Shown here piece by piece: positions 22,545 to 31,919 of a stretch of DNA of 64,000 bases. The DNA lies in assembly GCA_030867875.1 (NCBI GenBank), contig JAOWCC010000936.1:13958095-14022094 (forward strand). The letters are read 5' to 3'. Made by a program: the position numbers and the translations under genes. Source of the stretch: Actinernus sp. WN-2022. Its lineage: Eukaryota > Cnidaria > Anthozoa > Actiniaria > Actinernidae. The first letter of the stretch is position 1, and each line of letters starts with the position of its first letter. The notes under the pieces were generated by a model that saw only the letters and a program-made list of their open reading frames with translations, ran no database searches and was not told the origin of the DNA.

Positions 22545-23300
22545 ATGGAAGAGGCTACGTCTATGACAATATTGGGCTTCCCTCTAGAGATCATCTTGAA
22601 GATCGTGGAGTATGCAGGCTCTGAGTCATTTGAGAACATTTCCCTAACCTCTAAGCGTTTCGTGATGCGGCGGCTCTCGCGCGTTACAGCCAGGTAGGCT
22701 ATACACTCCCGCAGACGAGTCTTCATGGGTTGTCTATCAACTACTTGGGACGACACCAAGCGGTGCAACTTATCTAGGATGTTTGGCCTCACCACCGAGG
22801 ACGCACGTGCCTGCGATAACTATGCACTGCGCTTTGCCTGCAAAGATGGTCATCTAGATATCGCCAAATGGCTCGCCAACCACTTTCAACTCACTACCGA
22901 GGACGCACGTGCCTGCAAAAACGATGCGCTGCACTCGACCTGCATGAATGGACATCTCGATGTCGCCAAATGCCTCGCCAACCACTTCCAACTCACCGCC
23001 GAGGATGCACGCTCTTTCAACAACCATATGCTGCGCTTTGTCTGTGGATATGGGCATCTAGATGTCGCCAAATGGCTCACCAACCACTTCCAACTCACCG
23101 CCGAGGATGCACGTGCCTGCAACAACATTGCACTGCACTTTGCCTTCAAACATGGCCATCTCAAGGTCTCCTAATGGCTCGCCAACCACTTCCAGCTCAC
23201 CATCGAGGATGCGCGCACTTACTACGTCTGCAATAATGACCGCCTCGATGTCGCCAAATGGCTCGCTGTGGTCGGGGGCCATCTCGTGGATAAAAAATAA
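22545..23300 (+). pseudogene. F-box plus ankyrin-repeat protein, two in-frame stops
   Basis: A single frame from an ATG at 22545 to a stop at 23298-23300, interrupted by TAG at 22695-22697 and TAA at 23172-23174 (the latter AAA to TAA within a repeat). The first ~30 residues match an F-box (FPLEIILKIVEYAG, then LTSKRF). The rest is at least five ~33-residue ankyrin repeats with the pattern LTxEDARAC...GHLDVAKWLANHFQ. F-box/ankyrin fusions are typical of large DNA viruses, where they recruit substrates to SCF ubiquitin ligases. The final ten codons come from a second partial copy of the element's TIR. The two stops make it a pseudogene unless read through. Confidence 0.8.
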
Positions 23301-23394
23301 GTCGGCTATACTGCTAGGATTTCTGAATTTAAGTACCCCTTCGACGACCAATTAGATAGAAGATATATATCGGTATATGCGAAAGCATTCGACG
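23266..23394. repeat. internal partial copy of the element terminus
   Basis: Repeats the inner arm of the TIR palindrome (GCTGTGGTCGGGGGCCATCT, GGCTATACTGCTAGGAT) and then the subterminal unit with the CTTCGACGACCAATTAGA variant and ATATATATCGGTATATGCG. The right end carries this same subterminal variant next to its TIR. It separates the ankyrin gene from the zinc-binding gene. Confidence 0.85.
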
Positions 23395-23700
23395 ATGGAG
23401 AAAAGCACCTGTAGCTGGTTGATGCTTGGGAGGGATACGAGGTGTGTAAGGAATCGTGCGAAGACAACAGAGTATTGCGCCCAGCATGATTTCCAGATAC
23501 GAGGTGGGAGCACTTCACCTATGACATGTCCGAAGTGTGGTCGTGGCTTTCATACGAGCTACGGGACTTGCTCGAAGTGTGTGCGAACACAGCGCCAACG
23601 CCTTTGCGAGATAAAACGACGTACTAAGAAGCACTTTGCAAAGGTGTTAGCTGAATTGAAAACTAGACCTACCCTGAACTACGATAGCCTTGCAAAGTGA
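23395..23700 (+). CDS. small zinc-binding protein (about 101 aa)
   Basis: I prefer the start at 23395 because the upstream in-frame ATG at 23377 lies in the subterminal repeat. The N-terminal half has a Cys/His cluster of the form C...RCVRN...EYCAQHDF. The middle has a zinc ribbon (CPKCGRGF then CSKC), and the C-terminal third is basic (RQRLCEIKRRTKKHF). Small Cys/His-rich proteins of this kind are common in mobile elements and viruses. The exact family and role are unknown. The frame is intact, unlike most genes of this element. Confidence 0.6.
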   Translation: MEKSTCSWLMLGRDTRCVRNRAKTTEYCAQHDFQIRGGSTSPMTCPKCGRGFHTSYGTCSKCVRTQRQRLCEIKRRTKKHFAKVLAELKTRPTLNYDSLAK

Positions 23701-23743
23701 AAGTACGTACCACGCTCGCTTCTCTCGTAGGAAATATCAATCT

Positions 23744-24346
23744 TTAACCCACTAGACTGCCTAACTTTGCTCGCATCTCTTCCCGAAGCTCTTTCCGAAT
23801 TTGTTCCATGCTTTTTTCACCCCTAACCAAAGCTATATGCCGAAGTTCGACCCTAATAGCCTCGTATTTTTCTGCTTCGGCAAGGATGAGAGTGAAGTCA
23901 GAGTCAGACACTTTCTCATCACGCAAGGCTTTTGACACGAGATCACGAAGTGTATTCACTTTCGTGATCTCGGTTTTCTCGTGCTTAGAAACTTTGATGC
24001 CAAGCTTTTTAGTCCCAACAGCTGTAGAGGCTGAAATTAACCCACAGAGCCCACCAACGACGCCGAGTGGTAAGCCAATGATAGCACCAAAGCCGGATAG
24101 AGCAACTGCTAAGCCTGAGGCTGATAAAAGCATACTCAGGCTACCTGTGGCCACAGCAATTCCATGAATGATTCCCTGCGCACGGGCATATTTTTTACGC
24201 ACACCTTCATAGTGTTTTTCTTGGGCTTCGATGCCCGCAAGCGTCTTGCACACCTGTTGCAGGCGAAAGTTCTCTCCAGAGATGCTAGCAAGCAGAGGAT
24301 AAATCGGTGGTGCCGTTGGAATGGTTTGAATTGAGTCGCTTGCCAT
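23744..24346 (-). CDS. conserved hydrophobic element protein (200 aa)
   Basis: An intact frame. Residues ~1-30 are Pro/Thr-rich, followed by a helical, basic stretch (EKHYEGVRKKYARAQ). Residues ~58-110 form a long Gly/Ala/Leu-rich hydrophobic region (LSMLLSASGLAVALSGFGAI, GLPLGVVGGLCGLISAST) compatible with two membrane-inserting hairpin helices. The C-terminal half is charged and helical (SKALRDEKVSDSDFTLILAE). It lies between the capsid-like remnant and the zinc-binding gene. It resembles, from memory, uncharacterised proteins carried with Polinton polymerases in cnidarians. A virion membrane or membrane-penetration role is only a guess. Confidence 0.6.
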   Translation of the reverse strand: MASDSIQTIPTAPPIYPLLASISGENFRLQQVCKTLAGIEAQEKHYEGVRKKYARAQGIIHGIAVATGSLSMLLSASGLAVALSGFGAIIGLPLGVVGGLCGLISASTAVGTKKLGIKVSKHEKTEITKVNTLRDLVSKALRDEKVSDSDFTLILAEAEKYEAIRVELRHIALVRGEKSMEQIRKELREEMRAKLGSLVG

Positions 24347-24363
24347 CGTATGGATATGCTATA

Positions 24364-24445
24364 CCTTACTCAATCTTCAATACGTAGTGTATGGGTCGAC
24401 CACGGAAGTCTATGATATTGCCTTTTTTGTCGCGAACTGTCAGGT
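24364..24445 (-). pseudogene. capsid-like protein, C-terminal remnant
   Basis: The last ~27 codons before a stop on the minus strand read HLTVRDKKGNIIDFRGRPIH followed by YVLKIE. A terminal strand of the form (I)xLxDxxGxxIxF..G+xIxxxLxI is typical of jelly-roll structural proteins encoded by Polintons. Everything upstream has been replaced by LINE sequence from about 24446. The assignment is by this short motif and gene position only. Confidence 0.4.
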
Positions 24446-25904
24446 GTATAAATAAAATTAGGCAAGCTGTAGACAAATATGCCCCCATGAAACAAGCTTC
24501 TCTAAATAAAATGAAACAATTAGCAAAAGCATGGTTAACAAAAGGCTTATTAAAATCAATCAAACATAAACAAAGGATGTACCACTCATATTTTTTTAGG
24601 AAATGACTCAACAAATGTTAGAACTTACAAACAATACTCAAATCTACTTAATCGAATAAAAACTAAAGCAAAAGATGAATATTATAATCAGCATTTCCAA
24701 TTTTATAAAGACAACCTTAAGGAAACATAGAAACTTATCGGGACACTTATCAAAAGAAAATTAAAAGGTCTACAGTCTTATCCATCCAGAATTATACGCA
24801 ATAACAAGACTTACACTAAACAATCTGATATCGCAGAGCAATTTAACCACCATTTTGTTAATGTAGGTCCAACCTTAGCTAGTTTAATTGAAAATACTGA
24901 TAATCATGATCCTACAAAGTACATAAAAAATACGCCCACTCATAGCTTTTATCTGTCTCCAGTGACTGAAGACTATGTATCCCAGCTATTCTCTGAATTA
25001 AACGATAAAAAGGCATCATTACATATCCCCAACAAACTAATAAAAATTGCTTGTAGATTATTAGCCATACCCTTTACTTTCATTTATAATCAATCAATCT
25101 CATCAGGTATAGTCCCAAATATACTTAAAGTCTCTAGAGTAACTCCAATTTATAAAAATGGCATTGCAACTGACCCTAATAACTACAGACCAATAGCAAT
25201 TTTGTCACCCTTCAGTAAAACACTAGAAAAGATTGTCTATAACCAATTAAACCTATTTTTAGAAAAACGTAATATACTCTTCCAATATCAATTTGGATTT
25301 AGGAAAGGTCATTCCACTGAGCAAGCTATTTTAGAAATAACTGACAATCTCAAATCATCAGTAGACAAAAACCTTATAACTTGTGGCCTTTTCTTAGGCT
25401 TTTCTAAAGCATTCGACACTGTTAATCATAGTATATTGTTAAAGAAACTATATAAGTATGGGATACGTGGACAACCACTTGATTGGTTCAGGAGCTATCT
25501 TTAGAATAGAACCCAATATGTAAAAATTGAAAATACTGAATCCAACCCTTTAAGTTTTGTTTGTTGTATTCCTCAGGATCAACGCTTGGGCCATTATTAT
25601 TCCTCCTATACATAAATGATATCTCTAATTCATCAACAAAATTATCTTTCCGAATTTTTGCTGATGATGCCAATATATTTTACTCTTGCAAAAATCCAAA
25701 GGAACTTGAAACAGTTATGAATACTGAATTAAAATATGTTCTCAGTTACTGTAATATTAACAAACTTTCTGTCAACATGAAAAATACCAATTATATGTTA
25801 ATTACTTCACCCAGAAAGACCCTCCCACAAATGAATATTCTAAATATTGAAAGGAAAAAGAACATTAAATATTTAGGAATATACTTAGATGAATACATCA
25901 ATTG
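24446..25904 (+). mobile_element. LINE fragment inside the Polinton-like element
   Basis: Plus-strand frames encode the linker (VDKYAPMK, KAWLTKGLLKSI) and reverse transcriptase of a CR1/L2-type [44 protein letters not shown] at the active site, and KYLGIYLDEYINW at the end. Stops and frameshifts occur (for example at 25501-25503 and near 25570). Both the endonuclease end and the 3' end are absent, so it joins capsid remnant on one side to integrase remnant on the other. It belongs to the same family as 49100-50884 and 55615-57290. Confidence 0.85.
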
Positions 25905-26421
25905 GAAAAGCGAGCAAACAGAACGCTGGCTGAGAGATTGTTTGGATATCAATATGCCCAAGAGTTGGTGCTTGCTTTGGAAGGGTCAGATGCTAGATCC
26001 AGATCGAAGGCTTCCTGCAGTCATCAAGGCCATGAATAGTGAGTTGACTCGACTGACAGGGAAGGAGCCTTCGAATGCCGTGGTGGCACAGCAAGTGGAC
26101 ACCAAAGTCACTACATATTCTCTACCTATTGGATTCCAAGAAAAGCGCCTGCCATTCGATGCTCTTGTTCGATATCTGTATGCGCCTGGCGAGTTGGAAA
26201 GTGGTGAAAGACGTAGAGCCACTGATCCTGTGTGGAGCCTCCAGATGTATGGTATTTCGCGAAGTTTAGTATCTTCGGGACAGCCAGTGCTATACTACCT
26301 TTCTTTGCAATGGGGAGAAAAGGTGCCAAAGCGTGGTTTTGTGCGTGAAGAGCTACAAGTTGTGCCTAGGGATACAGAACTGCCGCCAAAGGGGATCCTA
26401 TTCGTACCCAGCCTTGTCTAG
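25905..26421 (+). pseudogene. Polinton retroviral-type integrase, C-terminal part
   Basis: From 25905 one frame reads ANRTLAERLFGYQYAQEL, which resembles the helix following the catalytic Glu of retroviral-like integrases. Near 26000 the homology moves to another frame: LPAVIKAMNSELTRLTGKEP, then VRYLYAPGELESG, RRATDPVWSL and GFVREELQVVP to a stop at 26419. The latter is an SH3/chromo-like C-terminal region as in Polinton integrases. The catalytic core upstream was lost at the LINE junction. The frameshift and truncation make it non-functional. Confidence 0.65.
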
Positions 26422-26428
26422 TTACTAT

Positions 26429-27403
26429 TTAGCCCATTTTTCTATAGATGGGCTCGAAATGGGAATGGTAAGCAAACAACTCGTGGATAAAACAATCAAT
26501 CGCTTTTTTGTGAACACCACATCGTTTGACGAAGTCCTTGAGAGTGATTCGTGCTCCTGCACGACGTAGAACCTCGTAACTTGCTCCCACGACTTTGCTG
26601 CGTAGTACGGAGTGGGTTCCGATATAGTTGTCGATTGCTGTACTAACAACCTCGTGGCCTATCTTTTGAAGCAAAGTCGTATTTTTGTGTAGCAATCTGG
26701 CTAGTTCACTAGCATGGAGTTCGAGTTTAGCAAACATTGTTGCGGTATGAGGAGCAAGTCGATCCGCATTCAAGTCGATGTCGATTTTGTTGTCGGTACG
26801 TAATGAGTGCAGAAAGTCATCGCCTCGAGCAATACCCAGGATGTCGAGTTGCATGAAACGAGTGACCTCTTTCTTGGAGCGAACGAACTTGAGTTGTATA
26901 CATGCATGGTAAAGTAGAGCAGCCAAAATATCCTGCTTCATGCGACTACGCTTAAAACCAACTTTCTGCACTTGGGTGAATACTTCAGCCGCGATTGCCA
27001 ATACGTTTGTGGGAAATGATAGGTTGTACTTTTGTCTATAAGCGGTGTTGTATGCTAGTAGTTCCTGCATGATTGTGCGTTGTCGTGATTCCAGGTTGTC
27101 AGCTACTGGGCTTGTACGATCTAGATCGCGTTGGTACCAAGAGCTGTTTCGACCTACGATACGTAACCGTGGGGAGGCACAGGCTATTTCACTCGATTGA
27201 ATCTCCTCGGAAACACGCCTGCAGGTTGAACATACGAACTCCATTCCTCGCACTTCCATTGGACATAGACATTCGGAACACGTTTCCAAAGGATTGAGAG
27301 CTAGTTGTGGAACGAGAGGTTTAGCTGAAAGGTCAAACATGAAACCACTAGGCATAGTAAGATCGCCAAGCAGGCCATAAGGATCATCCATATCGGAAAG
27401 CAA
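26429..27403 (-). CDS. TFIIB-like transcription factor (324 aa)
   Basis: An intact frame. A zinc ribbon lies near residues 42-61 (CSEC ... CSTC). It is followed by a region resembling two cyclin-like folds: residues ~150-210 (KQDILAALLYHACIQLKFV, EVTRFMQLDILGIARG) and ~255-320 (RSKVVGASYEVLRRAGARIT, LKDFVKRCGVHKKAI). This ribbon plus paired cyclin boxes is the TFIIB/TFB plan, also seen in factors of large DNA viruses, where they help RNA polymerase recognise viral promoters. It lies tail-to-tail with the integrase remnant (8 bp apart) and 3' of the polymerase on the same strand. Being intact in a degraded element is notable. Confidence 0.65.
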   Translation of the reverse strand: MLSDMDDPYGLLGDLTMPSGFMFDLSAKPLVPQLALNPLETCSECLCPMEVRGMEFVCSTCRRVSEEIQSSEIACASPRLRIVGRNSSWYQRDLDRTSPVADNLESRQRTIMQELLAYNTAYRQKYNLSFPTNVLAIAAEVFTQVQKVGFKRSRMKQDILAALLYHACIQLKFVRSKKEVTRFMQLDILGIARGDDFLHSLRTDNKIDIDLNADRLAPHTATMFAKLELHASELARLLHKNTTLLQKIGHEVVSTAIDNYIGTHSVLRSKVVGASYEVLRRAGARITLKDFVKRCGVHKKAIDCFIHELFAYHSHFEPIYRKMG

Positions 27404-27440
27404 ATACTACTTCCTTTATCCTATGTGTCTAACATAGAGT

Positions 27441-30400
27441 TTACAGACTGTACTCTATAGGCTCGGTGTGGATGCTGTCTGGCAGAACCCGTCTTTTGTC
27501 GTAGTAAGCTGAAAGCCCTAGCTTCTGCTTTTCATAAGTTGGTATACCTTCTGGCATCAAGCGGAAGCCGCGGTGTTCTGCTAGGTCGATGCTGCCGTGG
27601 AGTGCTGCTTTGAACCGATTCCATGAGATGTTATTGTGCCGCTTAGACATCCCCTTGGTGGAATATCTCCGACTGTCGTCTGCCTCTACATAGTAAGCTT
27701 TGGAGCAGAGGGCAATGGCGCGCTGTCCTTGGAATTCGAGTTTGAAGAGGCCTGGAGTGCGACTGCTCCACTTGTCCCATGCTAACCAATCCTTTTGGCA
27801 AGCTGCGAACTGCTCGCGCAATTCGGGTCGTACCACTTCGTCGAGGCTGTTGCCTGAGATGGCGATGTATGCGCTGTCCGTATCCATCTGTATGTATTCG
27901 AAATCCTGACGATCGATGTACTTGTCGAGAAAGTCGTAGTAGAACTCGAGCATGCGGAGCTTGGCAAGCTGGTACACGGCGATACCTACTTGGAACGGAC
28001 GTTTGATCCGGATCTGGTTTTTTCGACTCTCGAGCTCGTATGCGTCACCGACCTCCTCCAGGTCTGCAAACCAGGCACTGCGCAGGGCTTTGTCCACGAC
28101 CTTCTCGTCTTTGGTGTAGGTGACGTTGGTCTGCCGCTCCAGAGCCTCGATAAGTTTTCCGTAGGCGCTGTTGCCGAGTAGCTTGAACACATCTGTCAGC
28201 AAGGATTTGCTTTTGTCCGCATCTCCTCTCCCTCGCGCTTCAGTGTCTTGCTCCACAAACCACTCGAATACCTTTTTCGGTTCGTAGTCGATTGTGCGGT
28301 AGACAGCAGTCATCACTGCTCCATGATCTATATACCAACGTAGAAGAGGGGCGTAGAGTAGCAGCCTCTTTCCAGAGAGACTACCAACTAGTTTCTTTTC
28401 ATTCGATTGCTTTCGACCTGTCTTCTCGAGGTAGGCCACCATTTCTGGAGGGATTGCTTCCTCGGGGATTTCTCGATTGTGGAAGAAGGGAGGCATCTCC
28501 TCAAATTTCTTCCACAATGCTCTAGGTATCTCGATGTCAACCTCTGCATAACCAAACCACGACCCATTCCGCAGACACTCGGCAAGTCCTTCGGTGGCTG
28601 GTCCTGGCTCTTTATAGTGCACAACAGCTTCCTTTCCACATGGCATTTCGTAGGCCATAGTCGAGAGGTATAGGGCATTGGCGTCGTAGCCTAGGATCTT
28701 GCGGCAAAGTTTTGGTTTTGGTAGCTGATGGCTGCGAATCTTGGAGACGCCTGCTTCGTGATGTCGTGTGAACACTACGCTAGGACCTCCCACGACGGCG
28801 TTCTTCAGCATATGGTAGGCCTCCGCTTTTGGGGCATACAACTCGGCCCCACGCTCTACACTGCACTACACTGTAGTGAGACTCAAGGGATAGACACTGC
28901 GTCTTTCAATATGTCTACTCCTTTTGCGTGGTAGGAGCTGCGCATCTTCTTGAGGGCCTCTAGAAACGGGACCACATCCAAGTCGTTGTAATATCGTAGC
29001 CAGTCAGCGAAGGTATTCATTTCCTTCTCACGGAAGATGCGCTTACAGTCCTTCAAATCTGACATGGTTAGAAGGTATCCTCCCTTTAACTTCGACCACC
29101 AAGCAGGGTAGTCGGGAAGTCCGTGGTGGTCCAGCTTATCGGGAGAATCGAACCACTTATACGGAATGAAGCTCTTCTTCAGCTCACATCCATATGCAGC
29201 GACCCAACGCTCGTAGGAAGTGCCGGGGCCAAGATAATTCATCACGTCGAGGAAACGAAATTCAGGGGTCAAGAGAAACATAGTGGAGTTAGCCTTCTTT
29301 GCCACCCGGACCTTCTTGCATGTGTCGGCAATAGTTTCGACGAAGTAGCTTCGGATGAGGTTCATGTCATACCGACTGGAGTTGAATCCTAGCACAGGAA
29401 CCTGGTAGGACCATTCGTCGATTTTGGCCTGTTGTTCCTTCGGTAGGCTGTCGAAAGCGAGAGCAGCGGTCCTGGGACAGAACTGTTCGACAACGACTTC
29501 TCGGATTGCCTTTGCCCTTTGCTGGAGTTCTTCAACGAAGGCAGATACAAGATCTTTCGGGTAGGGTGGGCAGATGTGGGTTGGTATGCGGTTGTGTGTG
29601 TCAGCAACTGATACGGATATGGGAACGTGTACGTTGTCGATGGTCAATCGGTCTGTTGGTTGTCGTCCTTTTGCCCTATCGAGATAAGCCTCAAAGTCGT
29701 ATACTATGGCGTGTGGGTAGACGGTTTGTGTTGGTGTTGGTACGGGCTCGTTAGACTTCTTCGTAGAGCAGCCCCAGGCCTCCACTACGGTATAGCCTGC
29801 CTCGCGTAGCTTTGATGTTCTGTCGCAAGTCCTTCGATACTCGACTCTACCTCTAGGGAAGCATTTTGGACAGCCGTGGTAGTAACATCCATGGAATTGA
29901 AAGATGGTTTTGGAAAGAGGTTCGTAGCCATCAACAGGCGCTCCTTCGATCCAACGTTCTCCACCATGCCCACAAGCAGCGTGATGGATGTGCTGCTGGC
30001 GTGCTTCCGATTCACGCTTGAGCCAGAGTAGAGCTGCTTTGCTAGCGATGCTCTCTGGCCAGAAGGCTTTTTCATATGCGGACTGGGGAACTTTGATTGC
30101 TTCTCCTGGGCAGACGATCTTCGTTTCGCCACGACTACAACGATCCGCATGGCGTTGGAGGTTTGAGGCTTTTGTGAACCGCTGCTGACAGTCGTTGCAT
30201 ACGTAGATATGCCCGAGCTTGCTAGTGTTCTTGATATGGAAGGCATGCCCCTCGTATATCCCTATTATCATTATGTGGTTGTAGTGAGCTGCCTGCCGTG
30301 TCAGATGCCAAGCACCATCCTCCGTAGGTTCATACACCCGAATGCCTATCAAAAAGTATAACTCAATCTTCTCCAGCTGGTCAAGCGAAGTCTTGGGAAC

Positions 30401-31342
30401 ATCTTGTATAGGTACTGCGAGATGATAGAAGTCCTGAGCGAGTTTTCGAGCTGCGGTGTTACACTTGTCTACGCGGGCCCCTTTGTATACAGCGAGGCAT
30501 CGCCAAAGACATAGGTTGTCGCCATATTGGTCGAGGGCGTTCATTCCCTTCTTCTGTCGAAGCCAGTGTGGCAGTGGGCCTGTTCCTACCAGTGGCTGAC
30601 GATCGATCACGACTTTGACGTTCACGTGGATCCACCTCACGAATGCCCACTGGGTATTGGGACGCTCTATGTTGTCGGGATTGAGGCGGGCTCTCTCCTT
30701 GTTGGCAATCCACTCCTCTGCATCGCCGAGAATATTTATCCATGTAGAACCTGGAACTGTCTTGGAGAAGAGCATCACACGCCCGTTGTTGACATTGCGA
30801 ATGCGATAGGAGTAGCTGTAGCGTAGGTAGAAGCTAGTTGCTACATTCGCAGTCAACTTCTCCATGATCCTTGGTGTCAAGTCCCCTGCCACACCTTGGA
30901 AGAAGCGCCACTGAATGGTACGTCTACCTTTCTCCTTTCCCTCGAGCATACCATCTCTCTCATCTAGAATAGTGTCTGCCTCTCGAACAATACTCCGTGC
31001 CAGTGGTTCACTACGAGGCTTTTGCTGTCTTCCCCGTTCGATTCGTCGCATATGAGGTAAACGGCTCCTAGGGTTAGCTATAGTCCGCTCTGCAACAGCC
31101 TTGGTCCTTAGACTTGCTGTTTGACTTCACCTAACTGTTTGACTTCACGTGCACGTTGGGCGCGTTTGTGGGGATTTTCAGGATCCCCTTGAAGAGCTTT
31201 GGGTAGTCCGTTCAATCCTATTTAACCATTTGGGAGCGCAAGCCTTGGCTATTGCCTGAATGATTTCAGATTTGTTGAGCCTCCAGAACCCTCGCAGACC
31301 AAACTGCTTTGCTTGTCTGCGTAATTCTTTTAGGGCCACCAT
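27441..31342 (-). pseudogene. polB: protein-primed family B DNA polymerase, broken
   Basis: The gene begins at ATG 31342 with a SAP/Rho-N-like segment (ALKELRRQAKQFGLRGFW), then frameshifts near 31180. 31051-28883 (722 codons) contains a DNLCLWRCLA segment, a C2H2 finger (CNDCQQRFTKASNLQRH), an endonuclease-like FHGCYYHGCPKC region near 385, and the exonuclease motifs DFEAY (~450), GFNSSRYDMN (~555) and YYNDLD (~686). A TGA at 28883-28885 and a further frameshift separate it from 28841-27441 (466 codons), which holds polymerase motif A (DANALYLS, ~50), B (LLGNSAYG, ~220) and C (MDTDS, ~317). Motif A has Leu where family members have Pro. Polintons use this enzyme to replicate from their termini. 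At least three lesions make it non-functional as it stands. Confidence 0.85.
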
Positions 31343-31369
31343 CTTTCTTCGGTAATACCTATATATATC

Positions 31370-31788
31370 TTCTCTCTAATTGAACGTTGCGGGTGGTATT
31401 TAAAATTCAGCAATCCTAATCGTCGAATGCTTTCGCATATACCTATATATATCTTCTCTCTAATTGGTCGTCGAAGGGAGGTACTTAAATTCAGCAATCC
31501 TAGTAGTATAGCCGGAGTCAAAACTGATACCCGACTTGTTTTTATCCACGAGATGGCTCCGGACCACAGCGTCTTTGTTGGACCTATCGAATTTTAGACC
31601 ACAAATTCGTTCTTTTATGGTACTGAATTGCAACAACGAAATTGTTATTGAGGTAAGATGTTGCATTCGGTACCATAAAGAACGAATTAGTGGTCAAAAA
31701 TTCACTAGGTCCAACAAAGACGATGGGGGAGGGGACATCTCGCGAAGAAAAACAAGGCGGGTATCATTCTGACTCCGGCTATACTACT
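31370..31788. repeat. right terminal inverted repeat and subterminal tandem units
   Basis: 31500-31788 is the inverted partner of the left TIR and is also an imperfect palindrome (AGTAGTATAGCCGGAGTCAA at the inner end, TGACTCCGGCTATACTACT at the outer end). Inward of it, two subterminal units lie in tandem (31424-31499 and about 31370-31423). Each contains CTTCTCTCTAATTG and ends AATTCAGCAATCCTA. The two units are diverged variants of each other. Confidence 0.9.
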
Positions 31789-31919
31789 GAAGCACTGTAT
31801 GCTTATATCCTGGATCTAACGGACAGAGGCTAGGTAAGTGAACCCGGTAATTAGTAGATAACTATGCCCGATTATACATAACTCATCGAAGTATACAGGT
31901 GTGCTACTTTTAGATAGAT

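Larger units (their letters stand above)
22094..31788. mobile_element. Polinton/Maverick-like virus-like element, degraded
   Basis: 9695 bp between inverted termini starting AGTAGTATAGCCGGAGTCA, flanked by the duplication GAAGC (22089-22093 and 31789-31793; the next base A also matches on one alignment, giving 5-6 bp). Polintons have long TIRs beginning AG and 6-bp duplications. From right to left it holds a family B DNA polymerase, a TFIIB-like factor, an integrase remnant, a LINE insertion, a capsid-like C-terminal remnant, a hydrophobic protein, a zinc-binding protein and an F-box/ankyrin gene. Packaging ATPase, protease and most capsid coding are missing, apparently lost around the LINE at 24446-25904. 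Intact relatives of this family would be expected to be larger. It sits inside an intron of the discoidin gene. Confidence 0.85.

Noticed and set aside
22216..22566. 116-codon frame over the left TIR
   Set aside because: Lies mostly in the palindromic terminal repeat, out of frame with the F-box start at 22545. No domain.
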